Shown: positions 48,801 through 60,469 of the stretch, in pieces
Layout of the letters: each line of letters starts with the position of its first letter
Numbering within the stretch: position 1 is the stretch's first letter
Origin: Allacma fusca
Taxonomy: Eukaryota; Arthropoda; Collembola; Symphypleona; Sminthuridae
NCBI GenBank assembly: GCA_947179485.1
Contig: OX359248.1
Coordinates: 3,613,501 to 3,677,500, forward strand
Length of the DNA: 64,000 nt
Direction: 5' to 3'
The notes under the pieces: generated by a model
Seen by the model: the letters and a program-made list of their open reading frames with translations, nothing else
Databases searched by the model: none
What the model was told of the DNA's origin: nothing
Made by a program: the position numbers and the translations under genes

Positions 48801-51393
48801 AAAACAGTACTGTTATTTTAAAGGGAGCATTAGCTTTATGCACTACTGTAGTGTGATTATATGCCTAACAGCCTCCAGCCATATGGTGTACAGAATCCCG
48901 CAGGAGGACCAAGTGATAATAGAGCATCTGGGAAGTGGTCATATACCTTCAAACCACATGCATATCTATCAGAGTTTATTCGACTTTCTCCTCCTCACCA
49001 TCCCGCTAGCACAATGGAGTCACCTCTCGCTATAAAAAATCCCCTTGGGAATTATTTCCAACAGACGGGCCGAAGCCCTTGAAATCCCTATACCTTTGCC
49101 CCAATGCTAATTTTATGAGAGTCTTAAAATCTTGGGATTACAAACGGTCAATTTTGTAAATTTAGAGGGTGCCCTGATGAGGAGAGTGTACTGTGATTTT
49201 GGGAGATGGCCTGTAACACATGCACTAACTTTCATCTGCTCCCAGTCCTCACATATTAATTTAAGGGCTGGAATTAAATTAACCCAATTATGACTCTTGC
49301 GAGGAGTCCAACTCTTTCCCGAGGATCCCAACCACTCCCAGCAACTTTTTCCACCAACTTTCCCTTTTAATTCATGAATTCTTCCTTCCCTCTGTCCCCT
49401 TCCTTCCCGGACGGCTTTCTCTCTCTCTCTTCGTCCTTCTATCTCTTTCAGTTACTCGAGTTTCCCCCTTTTTTATACACTTTCCCGACCCCCTCCTTCG
49501 GCTCCTTGAAACATTTGGGATTTTTACATTCAAGAAATTATTTCCTACTTTCTCCCATGCGCGAGGGATCCATAGTTTACAGTAGTTTTAAATAGGCTCA
49601 AGAACTTGGAGGAAACGAATAGTAACTGACGAATAGTACTCTGGGCAAGTTATGTAACAAATAAATAGAGCATTGTCACAAACGGAGGGGATTTCAGGAT
49701 TGTTAAGGAGGACGTCATGAGAAGGTTTGACTGTCATGATTTAAAATGGTCCCTGGGATTATATGAAAGGGGAATGTTGGAGGGGCTTAATTAGGCAAAA
49801 AATTGGGGAATCTGTGGGATGCTCATTAAAAATCCGGCTTTGCCAATGAATTACAACCTCATGTGAGGGAATTTGGGTTAAGGAACGATGTTTTTTCTCT
49901 CTATCCGAAGTCATTTGAGTGCGGAGCTAAATGACTGAGACTGGTTGGGGAGACCGGGAATGAGCGGGAAAAATCATAAACAAGAGTGAAAAGTAATAAA
50001 ATTTGTCATAAATGTTCCACTGTATGCTGGTAATTTATAAATAGTCTGAGAAAAGTAATTTGAACTCGTGCATATAGCAATTCCTCCTCTCCAGCATTTT
50101 ACGACCTTTTTTTCCTCTCTCTCTCTCTCTCTTTCTCCCTCTTGTCTTCATTTTGTGCAAATGATTTGGAAATTAATTTCCTTTTTTTCTAAGAAATTCT
50201 TATTTGTACAAGAACCCCGACAAATATTCTCACCCGTAATTAACAAAATCCCAAGAGTTTAAAAGCGAAGAGAAAATTAGTGGAATCCCCCATTTTTTTA
50301 AATACGGTTTAGTAAATATTTTAAATTTATTTTATTTTCTTATTGTGCCGGTATTTACATTTTCCCTGAAAAATAAATTTGAGTCTGAGAATCAAATCCT
50401 CAAATTTTAATGTAATTACATTTTAAAATTAAATGGTATTATTTTAAACTTGTTATTTATGATTACTCCTTAATTGTGACTTATGTCAAATTTTGATTTA
50501 CAATTATTATACCGTAAAAAATAATTAATTCTTACTTCCTTTAGTAGAAATTTTGACAAATTCCGAAAGAAAACTTTTCTGGGGAAATTTTAAAGGGAGT
50601 TGGAGAAAATAATTGTGAGCGTTGTTTGTGGGAATAGGTTTAGGGGGAGGAGGATTTTGTGAAACCTTGGATGCCGAAATATGGGAAATGAGCGAGGAGG
50701 TAATTTGCAACGTTTCATCTACTTTTACAGCAAGCACACAAAGTTGGTAAACAAAGGGAAAAGTTGCAATATCCTGTTTTTGTGAAGGCTGCCAGAGGCA
50801 AGATCAAAGCTAATAAATAAAAACGGGAGCCAAATTATTGTTCTGCTTTCTCAAATTCTCATATCGTAATCTCTGGCAAGGCACTAAAATTGCATGGATT
50901 ACTCCAAAGATCCGATGATTACATTAGTACAGATTAGATCCCAGTTTTATTCTGATAACGACAAGATTAAAATTACATTCTACAAGGTTTGGCAACAGAC
51001 TTCAGAAAGAATGAACCCTGGAAATTATAGAAACCTTTGAAATTGAATCGGAAATTGAGTCAGCATCGCAACTCAATCCAATTACAAATGTATGAGTTAC
51101 TTTCCCAATCCAATGCGAGTGTAACATATCTTCGTGGGGGCTTTATCGAGACTTCCGTCCGTTTAGAGCTTCGTCTACGCTCCAGTAGTTCTTGCCAACT
51201 TTTTACACAAACGTAGCTACAATTCTCGTTTTAATTGTACCTTTCCTTGGGACATCAGGTCAGGTTACGGAGCTAATTTCCATCAACTACAATAGATTCC
51301 AGTTCCATCCGAGGCTTGTTGAGCATGGATTCAAGCTCCGGCGGAAGAGTTTGGGATTTAGCGACGGGGTTTAATGGCAGGAATTGTTTACCA
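45842..51393. other. intergenic sequence, no supported gene
   Basis: AT-rich background. Microsatellites: GA near 46410-46424 and 46664-46681, CA at 47461-47486, GA near 48241-48260, CT near 50115-50132. CTTTCTCC words cluster at 47926, 47996, 48010, 48087 and 48162. Open frames are short, pyrimidine- or purine-rich and unconvincing. Confidence 0.5.
47461..47486. repeat. (AC)13 microsatellite
   Basis: A perfect AC run of about 13 repeats. Confidence 0.96.
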
Positions 51394-51630
51394 TTCAGGT
51401 CAATGTCATGTCAACGTCAGGTCATGGTTCAGGTCCAGTATCCTCACAGTTCAAATCAATGTCAGGTCCAGTATCGTCACAGTTCAGGTCAATGTCATGT
51501 CAACGTCAGGTCCAGTATCTTCACAGTTCAGGTCAATGTCATGTTAATGTCAGGTCATGGTTCAGGCCAATGTCATGTCAATGTCAGGTCATGGTTCAGG
51601 TCCAGTATCTTCACAGTTCAGGTCAAATGT
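51394..51630 (+). repeat. modular minisatellite of GTCAGGTC / GTCCAGTATC modules
   Basis: Three short modules recur in varied order: TCAGGTCAATGTCATGTCAA, GTCAGGTCATGGTTCAGG and CAGGTCCAGTATCTTCACAG. The variable order points to repeated unequal exchange among modules rather than simple unit expansion. Overlapping open frames are repeat artefacts. Confidence 0.9.
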
Positions 51631-51639
51631 CGACAACGT

Positions 51640-52080
51640 TTAGGTCCAAATTCATATCAGATGTCATTTAAGTCCAGATTAAAGTTCAGATAAAATTTCG
51701 TCAAAGTTTGGATCCAATTTCGTCAAAGTTTGGATCCAATTTCGTCAAAACTCGGGTTAAATTTCGTTATTCGGATCGAAATTTAGGTCAAATGTCAAAG
51801 TACGGATCAAAGTTCAAGTCAAATGTCGTAAAAGTTCAGGTCAAATTTAAATAAAGTTCAGGTCAAAGCTGAATAAAGTTCGGTTCGAATTTAAATAAAG
51901 TTCGGGTCGAATTTAAATAAAGTTCAGGTCAAATTTGAATAAAGTTCGGGTCAAATTTGAATAAGGTTCAGGTCAAAGTTGAATAAAGTTCGGGTCAAGT
52001 GTCGTTAAAATGCCGGTTTTGCGTCCTTACATTACAAGTCAAATTGAAAGGAGATCAGGTCCAATGTCGTTTAAAAGTTA
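51640..52080 (+). repeat. 22 bp tandem array, AAAGTTCAGGTCAAATTTGA-type
   Basis: Units of about 22 bases (AAAGTTCAGGTCAAATTTGA plus AT) are regular at about 51835-52010 and more decayed to either side. They continue directly from the modular array on the left. Confidence 0.9.
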
Positions 52081-53130
52081 AGGTCAAGTATGACTAATGT
52101 TCTGGCCACGTTTGATTAAGTAGTCTGAATAATGTGTAGTTCAAACGTCATTCAATTCCTGGTCAATTAATAGAATCCTGAATTTAGAATTGACTGCAAT
52201 ATTTCGTCCTCAGCGTTAAAGTCTCAGTCTCAGTCGAAGTTCGGAATTAGACTTGGATTGACTCTCACAGAGCTCTGGTGTGAATTAAGGTCCGTACTCT
52301 ATAATTCACATGTTAGAATATTGGGATTGTAGGTGAATGTCTATAGCTATAATTATAAAGTGTGTGAATGTTGAACAAAGGGGGAAGTGCATTTGTGTCT
52401 GTTGAAGATACAAAAGGCGAGGAAATGAAACTATTGCAAAGTTCCTCTCCTCTTTTCCCTCGTCCGTGGTGAAACAGATGGAAAGCATGTGCTCAGGTTA
52501 TGCTCATTCAGAGTACGCCGCGTGTTCAATTAGCTCAACTTTCTCCTTTACGAATCTCTCTTTAACCGCATTATCATCACAGACCATGTACAACAAGTCT
52601 TCTCAAAAAGGCATATCATTTTTTCATGATCACTCTCGCAAAACTCTTTTTATCCTCAACTTTTCCAAGGACTCTTTCCCTTGGAATAACTCCTCTTATC
52701 AAATCGTACACATACAGTCGACTCCTCTCTTTGACAACTCTCCCAACAACATCTCCCGCTCACAAGCAAGGATTTTCTCATGTTCCCTCGAGATTTCAAA
52801 ATTTTAGTAGAAACTCATTTCCTTACACCTTACACAATGTCAATCCCTGCTCGCAGAAAATCTTCCATCAGGAAAACGCTTCAACGATTTTTCAAAATTG
52901 GCGCCAAATCTTCCTCATTTATTAAATCTAAACCAAAAGATATTAAACTCTTCTTTTTTATTTTAATCGTGGTTTCATTAATTTAAATTTTAAGGATTAA
53001 GCACACAGTAGACATAAACAGTTCATTGAAATATTTTGTATTAGTTAAAAATTTAGCTGGAAATTATCCTCCAGCTATAGAGGGATTTTTGTAAATAAAT
53101 TTTAGAAATAAATGTTAACTTTCCCCTTGA

Positions 53131-53193
53131 CTTTCACCGACTTTCACTAACTTTCACCAATTTCACCAACTTTCACCCACTTTCACCAACTTT
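53131..53193 (-). repeat. 10 bp array, unit CTTTCACCAA
   Basis: Six to seven units of CTTTCACCAA (one 9-base unit) start at 53131. The minus-strand core GGTGAAAG is the same as in the 12 bp arrays. Confidence 0.93.
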
Positions 53194-54120
53194 TCCCACA
53201 CGAGGTTCCTGAAGCTGACTCCCTTTTAGCATAATGGAAAAGAAAAACACATTTGACAGGGAACTATTGACAATGTTTTGACTGTTTGATGAACAATATG
53301 TAAATATCCGTCAATATAAGGGTTTGATGCTTGGAAAGTCAATGGAATTATTTTGTTTGAGTCTCTTGTGAATTGGAAATGGCGGTAATTTTGAATCGAT
53401 TCCCTTTATTCAAATCTCTCATGTATTTCTCATCCGTATGTATACTTGACATTGTTATAGGTAGAAATGTAAGGGAGAAGTGGAGGTAGAAAAAAATGGG
53501 TGAATTTTTTTTGTACCCTGTGGGAAAATACACTGTAGTGTCGTTATAACGTACACCCTTTTGAGAGCATTTCTTCTTTGGAAGCATTAATTGCAAGGAC
53601 CATTTACCATAGCGTATTTTTTTCGTTTGATAAGAGGAGCACGCCTTTCGGGAAGAGTGAGACTTTGGAGATGCTGTTGCAGAGAGGATGCAGTGTGTTT
53701 TGTTTTTTGTGTGTAGTGTCTGGCTGGAGACAAGACACTGGTGGTAAAATTGGATTACATGAGAGGAGGAGGTGTGGACGTCGTTATAGAAAACTGAATG
53801 TAAAATAATAATGTTGACGTTGGCGTGTAGACTTTTGGTTTTTGTGGAGCGTGGATAAAGTGAGTGTTCGTAAAAGAGGGAGAGGGGAGGAGGAGTTGCG
53901 AGAAGATGTAAAGAGGCTGGAGCGGAGGATAGAGGGAATTTTTTGGCATGAATTTAAGTTTGGAGTGGTTGCTACTCTGAATGCCTGGGCAGATGAAAGA
54001 AATGGTTGTGAGGGGAAGGATGAAATAGAGCAGAAGAAGCTACGTGTGTGGGGATGGGACGATGTAGTGGGGAAATAATGTGAGGATGAGAATGGAGGAT
54101 AAAGAATGATAGGAAAAGCA

Positions 54121-54140
54121 AGAGAGAGAGAGAGAGAGAG
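54121..54140. repeat. (AG)n microsatellite
   Basis: A perfect AG run of 10 repeats followed by GGAGAGGGAG. Confidence 0.95.
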
Positions 54141-54439
54141 GGAGAGGGAGACCAAAAAGAAAAGGAATCGAAAGTTTCCAGTGAGAAAAAAAGAGTGAGG
54201 TTGAGGTGGAGAAAATGTCATCTGTCTCCAGACTCATCTGTCACTTTTCTGAAGCAGCTTGTCAACTCAAACACTCTCTGTCTCTATCCCGCTCTTTCCA
54301 AAAGGCATCTGCACCGTCATCATTCCCAATCTTCCGCACTTCAACACAGCTCAACAACTTACAATACAATATCTGCAATTCCACTTGAGAGATTCGTCAA
54401 CGAACGAACATTTGAACGTGACCTAGTCTCAAAGGAGAT

Positions 54440-55280
54440 TCGCACTTGACCTTGACCTCAACTCAAAGATTTTCCAAGTTGAACTTGGCTCAGCTAAAAT
54501 ATCACCCCCCAGGAATCTACCTTAACTTGAACTTCCCTTGGACTTGACTTTAACTTGACATCTTAAAGTTTGACCTTAACTTGACCTCCGACTTCAAAGT
54601 TTACCTTTACCTTAAAAATGATCTTAACTTGACCTCCGACTTCAAAGTTTACCTTTACCTTAAAAATGATCTTAACTTGACCTCCGACTTCAAAGTTTAC
54701 CTTTACCTTAAAAATGATCTTAACTTAGCTTGACCTCCGACCCCAAAGTTCACCTTAACCTTAAAATTGACCTTAACTTGACCCCTGATCCCACAGTTCA
54801 CCTTAACATTGACCTCTGACGTCAGTGTTTGTCTCCGATCTCAAAATACACTTTAACTTAACCTCCGAACTCAAAGTTCAACTTGACCTTAACTTGACCT
54901 CTGACCCAAAAGTTCATCTTAACCTTAAAATTGACCTTAACTTGACCTCTGACCCCAAAGTTTATATTAACCTTAAAATTGACCTTAACTTCACCTCTGA
55001 CCCCAAAGTTCATCTTAACCTTAAAATTGACCTTAACTTCACCTCTGACCCCAAAGTTCACCTTAACCTTAAAATTAACGTTTAACATCAAAGTTCAACT
55101 CCGACTTCAAAGTTCAACTTAACTTGACCTCCGTTCCAAAGTTCAACTTGACCTTAAAATTTAAATTACCTTGACTTCTGACCTCAAATTTGAACATAAC
55201 TAGACTTCTGACCATAACTTGAACCATGCTCAAACTTAAACATACCTCGATATGAACTTATCTGCACTTGAACTTGATAT
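54440..55280 (-). repeat. 48 bp minisatellite rich in TTGACCT / TTAACTTGACC
   Basis: Two well-kept blocks of 48-base units. One holds three near-identical units from about 54578 to 54725 (TTGACCTCCGACTTCAAAGT plus TTACCTTTACC and TTAAAAATGATCTTAAC). The second, 54890-55080, holds TTGACCTCTGACCCCAAAGT units. Decayed CTTGACC-type sequence continues to about 55770. Unit length is divisible by 3, giving repetitive open frames on both strands that I do not annotate. Confidence 0.94.
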
Positions 55281-55799
55281 TAAATAAAACCAAATGAACA
55301 TCCTCTATTTGAAATTTATTTGAACCCCTATTCCAGTCTTACCCCGAATATAGAAAAATATGCACAATCAAACTTGACCCCAGAATGATCAAAGTTAACA
55401 TTTAAACTTGATTTAACCTGAAACGAGACCACTTGAACTTGAACGTTACGCACACAAAATTGAACCCCCCGAACTTGAACTGTAATGGAGCTTCATCAAA
55501 TCTTGAAATATTTGATTCTGAACTTAACCTAAAGTTTCGTTTCGTTAGCGTCATGTCAACTCCAACTTTCCTCAGGTGGAATTAGACTGGAAGAATTGAC
55601 CTCAACTTGACCCAAACGTCTCCTTCCCTTATCAATGTAATCCCTAGCTGGCCCAAGATTGACCTACTTTCGAAGAGTACTTATAATTGTACAGCTGTTC
55701 CCATTTAGTCCAACTATGGCCCAAACTTAAATTACAATTTGACTTCTCAAGGCCAACTTGACCCGAACTTGACCTTTTACAAAATGATCAAACACTCAA

Positions 55800-58480
55800 T
55801 TTGGATAGATACCTAAAATTGCTCAATATTCGAAACTAAAAAAACTTTCCTCCCGACAAAACTCAAAGGTGTATTTCTCATTGCCCCGAACTTTACATGG
55901 ACCCTATAGTTCCTAAGTGCACTTAGGGACACGTGACCCCTACTTGACCTTTGTAATCCAATACAAAATGAGAAACTCGAAAGACAAGTAAATATAAAAT
56001 AATTCAAAAATCGAAACTGTTTCTAAACTTGACTTACTACTTGACTCTAAATCCCTCAAGTATAACTTGAACTGGAGCGCAGCACTGGAGTCTTGGTCCA
56101 GGTCCACTGTCGTAGTAGAACTATAAATGCTTGTCTCTTCACTATCTTGCGGTTGACTGAGTCCCTTGGACTTGTGCAGAGACATTCCATGAGAGTGTAT
56201 TTTTGGTGGAGACCGTCTCGACAGAATATGAACTTTATTTTTTATCCCCGAATTTTTCACTGAGCTTAACTCCTTTTCAGGGAAGGCGCGTGAGGTAGAT
56301 AAGCGTAAGATTGCATAGCAAAGCAGAGCCACTACTGTCCTCAAGAGTTCACTTCCCTTCCAACAGCAGTGCTAGTGACAGGACCTTATCATCTCTTCAG
56401 GCCTCATATGCATATGTAAAGTGTGCCATCCCTATGGCAGCACCCTTCCGAGTCCCACTCTTTGACTTCCAATAATTTTACGAAACTATGCCCTCACCCA
56501 AGGAAAAATATCATTATCGTAAGAGTCACTGTACAAAAGGAATTTTAAGGGGAAAACATTCCCAGATTTGAGCCTCCTGAGTAAACCTCCTCAGGAATTT
56601 AACTTACAACTGTGGGAAATTTCCAAGTTGTTATGCCCCCTCATCCCATACAATTACTAGCAAATGAGTCATCAAGTAAATCTTTTCCAGTTCCACTACT
56701 AAATAAAACTACATTTGAACAATTTAGCGGCTGCGGTTGTGGGCACTAAAATTTCCGTAGCGTAATAAAAGTATTCGAATAAATTAAACAGAACCAATCT
56801 CCCAGCAACACTCTCTCTCTCTCTCTGCTTTAAGAATTGCTCCTTATTACTCAATTTTGGATTATACAGGGAAATGATGTGGGAACTTTCTCCGACTTTC
56901 CTTCTTAAACCAGGGTTTGGAATTTGGCGCCTTTTGATTCTAGTTTTCCCACTCAACCAGACTTTTCTACAACCATTGTTTGCTTTTTCGTCCCTCAACC
57001 TACATTTTTGAGCTGGGACCATTTTTCTCATCTGAACTGACGGAATGTATCTATTTTCCTATTTAGTGTAAATACACATGTATATTTTTATATATAAATA
57101 CTGGGAAGTTATTGGAGGGAAAATCCCTGGACCAGGGACCATGTGTGTGTGTAGAAAGTTATAAAATGTAGGGATGGCTGGACAGGAAGGAGTTGGTAAA
57201 AAATGGGAGTAAAAATTGATTCGGGACCGATTGGATTTTTTCCAGCGATTTCCTTTGACTTTCTTTGAACGTGTCATCCCTGTTGACTGGAGCCACACAT
57301 GGACAGAAAATAAAAAGAGCATTCCTTCAAAAAACTGGAGACAGGGAAGGAACTTGAACACCCACGTCAGCTTGTTTCTTGGATGAGTTCCCTTCTGATT
57401 GTTGTGAGCATTACATTATTGTTATTACTTGGAAGAGCCTCAATGGAATATTTCCTCCCAACTCTCCACTTCTTTGGAACAGGGTGTTGAGCACATATTA
57501 CATTTTCCCTGACGGCTTCATCTCATTTCCATGTATCTGTTGTTGGGAGAGAGGAAGGAGAACAAGCCATTTCTGTCAGGATGAGATCCTTCAAAACCAA
57601 TCTTCCACGTTCCTCTCTCACTTCCTTCTCAAAACACTGCAGAGTCAGTCAAGTCCCTTTTTCTCTCTCTCTCTCTCTCCATCCCTCAAAACTATATCTG
57701 CTTAGTCAACTTTACTCAAACACCAGGGCGAATTCCCGAACATTATCTTAACCCAAAGGAAAATCAGCATAGCGTATATATTTATGTGAAGGGGACAAAA
57801 CAAGTATTATTTTCCATTCATATTTAATTATTGATTTTTTAATTATTGGGGGAGCTGGGATGGCAGGTCAACGTTGGGGCATAGCAGTCCAGAAAAATGT
57901 CTGACCCAATTTGAGTGCATATGTTTAATTTGGAGAGCAAGGCACATTACAAGGATCTGATGATAGGAATGGGATTACATTTCGATGGAAGGAACATGGG
58001 AAGAAAGAGACTTTGAGATTTATTAAATGTGGACGGAAAAGCTACTCGAGTTTCCCCTTCGCAACTCCCTTCCTTGTGTCCTTTTCCTTTCAAGTAGGAG
58101 GTCCATCTGTTATTCCTTTATGGTAAGAGAATACACACGTTTGTAGGCCTTTTGCACGACTGGCGGAATATTCTCCTTGCAGAACAAGGACTTATTAGCA
58201 AAGCAGACATGTCATTTCGCACACCACAGCCGTTAAAAGGACACTTAGTTTCAGCGAACAATTCTTGGGAAAATTTAAAGTTAGTATGCTGAGCTTAGCG
58301 CGTTTCAGTTAGCTCGTTTGAAAATACCCAGTCAAATAGAAGTACAGGGAAGGAGTTGGGAATTATTCAAGTTTTGGATGGGTTTAAGTTCTGGGTTGTG
58401 GTATGTTTTTTAGGTGGTTTGTTTTGGACACGTGATGGGGTACTTTGATTGTTTTTTGGGGTACAATTGATTTTATATTT
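55800..58480. other. intergenic sequence, no supported gene
   Basis: No gene can be supported. A minus-strand open frame at 55940-56344 has a hydrophobic start but opens with TTG, not ATG. CT runs lie near 56812-56826 and 57661-57679. Confidence 0.5.
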
Positions 58481-58799
58481 TAGCTGAAGGTGAGGTTATG
58501 AAAGACACTTGGGTCAAGTTCGAGTAGAGTGATGGTCAAGTTAGGGACAAGGTGGGGTTCTATTATGGGTGGAGTTCAAGCATTTTCTCGGGATTCATTA
58601 GGGGCCAAATTTTAGTTAAGGTTCAAAACTTGGTGGAATTTTGGTCAAAGGGTTAATTGAGGATACGGTTTGGATCAATACATGGTCTAAAAGAACAATT
58701 TTGGGGGGAAAGGATCAAATTTTGGTCAAAATGGTCACATCGGGGCATAGGGAATCATAGAGACAAAAGTATCTACTGTTTTATAGCCAAAGGGTTCAA

Positions 58800-59290
58800 G
58801 TTATAGTCGAGAAAGTAAAAGAAGACTTGGTCAAAAAGAACAAGTTATGGTCAAAAAAATAAAACGAGATTTTTGGGTAAAAAGGACAAGTTATGGTCAA
58901 AAAAGTAAACCAAACTTTGGGTCAACAGGACAAGTTATGGTCAAAAAAGAAAAACAAAACTTTGGGTCAACAGGACAAGTTATGGTCAAAAAAGAAAAAC
59001 AAAACTTTGGGTCAACACGACATGTTATGGTCAAAAATTAAAACAAAACTTTGGACCAACAGGTCAAGTTGAGGTCAAAAAAGTAAAACAAAACTTTGGG
59101 TCAAAAGGTCAAGTTATGGTCAAAAAAGTAAAACAAGACGTTGGGTCAACAGGACAAGTGGAGGTCAAAAAAAGTAAAACAAAACTTCTGGTTGAAAAGG
59201 TCAAGTTGAGGTCAAAAAAAGTAAAACAAAACCTTTGGTTAAAAAGGTCAAGTTATGTTTAAAAAAGCAAAACAAGACTTTTGGTCAAAA
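58800..59290 (+). repeat. 45-48 bp minisatellite, GTCAAAAAAGTAAAACAAAA-type
   Basis: About ten units built from AAGTTATGGTCAAAAAAG, then AAAACAAAACTTTGGGTCAA and CAGGAC. The best-kept units are 45 bases long (58880-59010); later ones vary between 45 and 48. A decayed GGTCAAG-rich lead-in occupies about 58490-58800. Confidence 0.93.
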
Positions 59291-60469
59291 AGATGTAATC
59301 AGCAGTAGATCAAATAAATTCCAATTTGAGATCCGAAATGGGCCAATATCAAATTGAGACCAACTGTAACCGAAGACATTTTGAGCAGAATCATGTCTAC
59401 TAAGCGTAGTGTGTCAAGTTTTACATCCTTTTAAGTTTGAAATTTGTTGCTCAAAGATGACAATTCTCAATGCTCAAGTTCAAGTTTGGATCTGTGAATG
59501 TCAATTTCCGAACGTGTGCTGGCTTATTGTTAGAATATATTGCATGCAATATGTATTACGTAATGCGTAAAATAAAACATACACAGGCTTTCTCAAAACA
59601 TGGAAACCAAATTGTTTGGCGCAAAAAAAGTCGACTCCAATCTGTCTCCAATTTCAATACATTTTCCCCAACGACCTCAAATTTACAAGTTCACTATAGA
59701 CACTGATTTCCAATACTGTAGTCTCAGTAAGGGGCACGTCTACATATACCGCATTTACAGATATCTACATTCATAGATATGTGTTGATACTACGCTCAAG
59801 TTGATTTGTACCCACAGATACGCACTTTCATACTACGTCCATATTTTTCCCTGATAATACATATCTGTAAAAATTTTAGGGAAACATGCAAGTAATATGA
59901 ACCTATCTGGAGGAACAATGTTGTCAGAAAAAGAAAAAAACAAAATATGAAGCATCGGTAGTCCAATTCAATGTGAGCAGTGAACCTTAAAACGGGTCTC
60001 AAATTTCTAGAGGCCTTTCTAGGTGTATTTGAAGGAATGTTTTGAGCTTAAGCTCTTCTTCTAGTTGACTTGTGATGGTCATAAATGCCCTTTCATTAAA
60101 TTTTTTTAGATGAAATGCATTCTTTCTATAAGAGAACTTGCCATAAGAGAAAGGGGCAAATGGTTACATCTGTAATTAATTTCTTGCTCTTGAAACGACA
60201 AAAACTCACTTCACGAATGAATAAATGTATTAATGACGCAGAGAGGGAAATGAACTTCCAACTTTTTGACAGAAGAAAAAATAATTCTTGTAATTGTTGC
60301 AATTATAAAAATATTTTCCCTTGTTAATGATCCAATGACATACAACATGGGAGAGGGACAACATTTTAATGAAGTTTGAGACTATTAAATTTGATATAGT
60401 CTGGTATTTGTAAATAAATTTTAAATTTTAAAAATATTGAATATTTATTAACCTTACGCTGTAATTTAA

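Noticed and set aside
53784-54237. 145-codon minus-strand open frame rich in Ser and Pro
   Set aside because: It overlaps an AG microsatellite and pyrimidine/purine-rich sequence; composition is typical of low-complexity DNA.
55940-56344. Minus-strand frame that looks like a secreted protein with a signal peptide
   Set aside because: The first codon is TTG, and the frame extends back only to a TAG a few codons upstream without any ATG, so the signal-peptide reading depends on a start that is not there. A GTAAGT donor lies near its end, but that alone does not make an exon.
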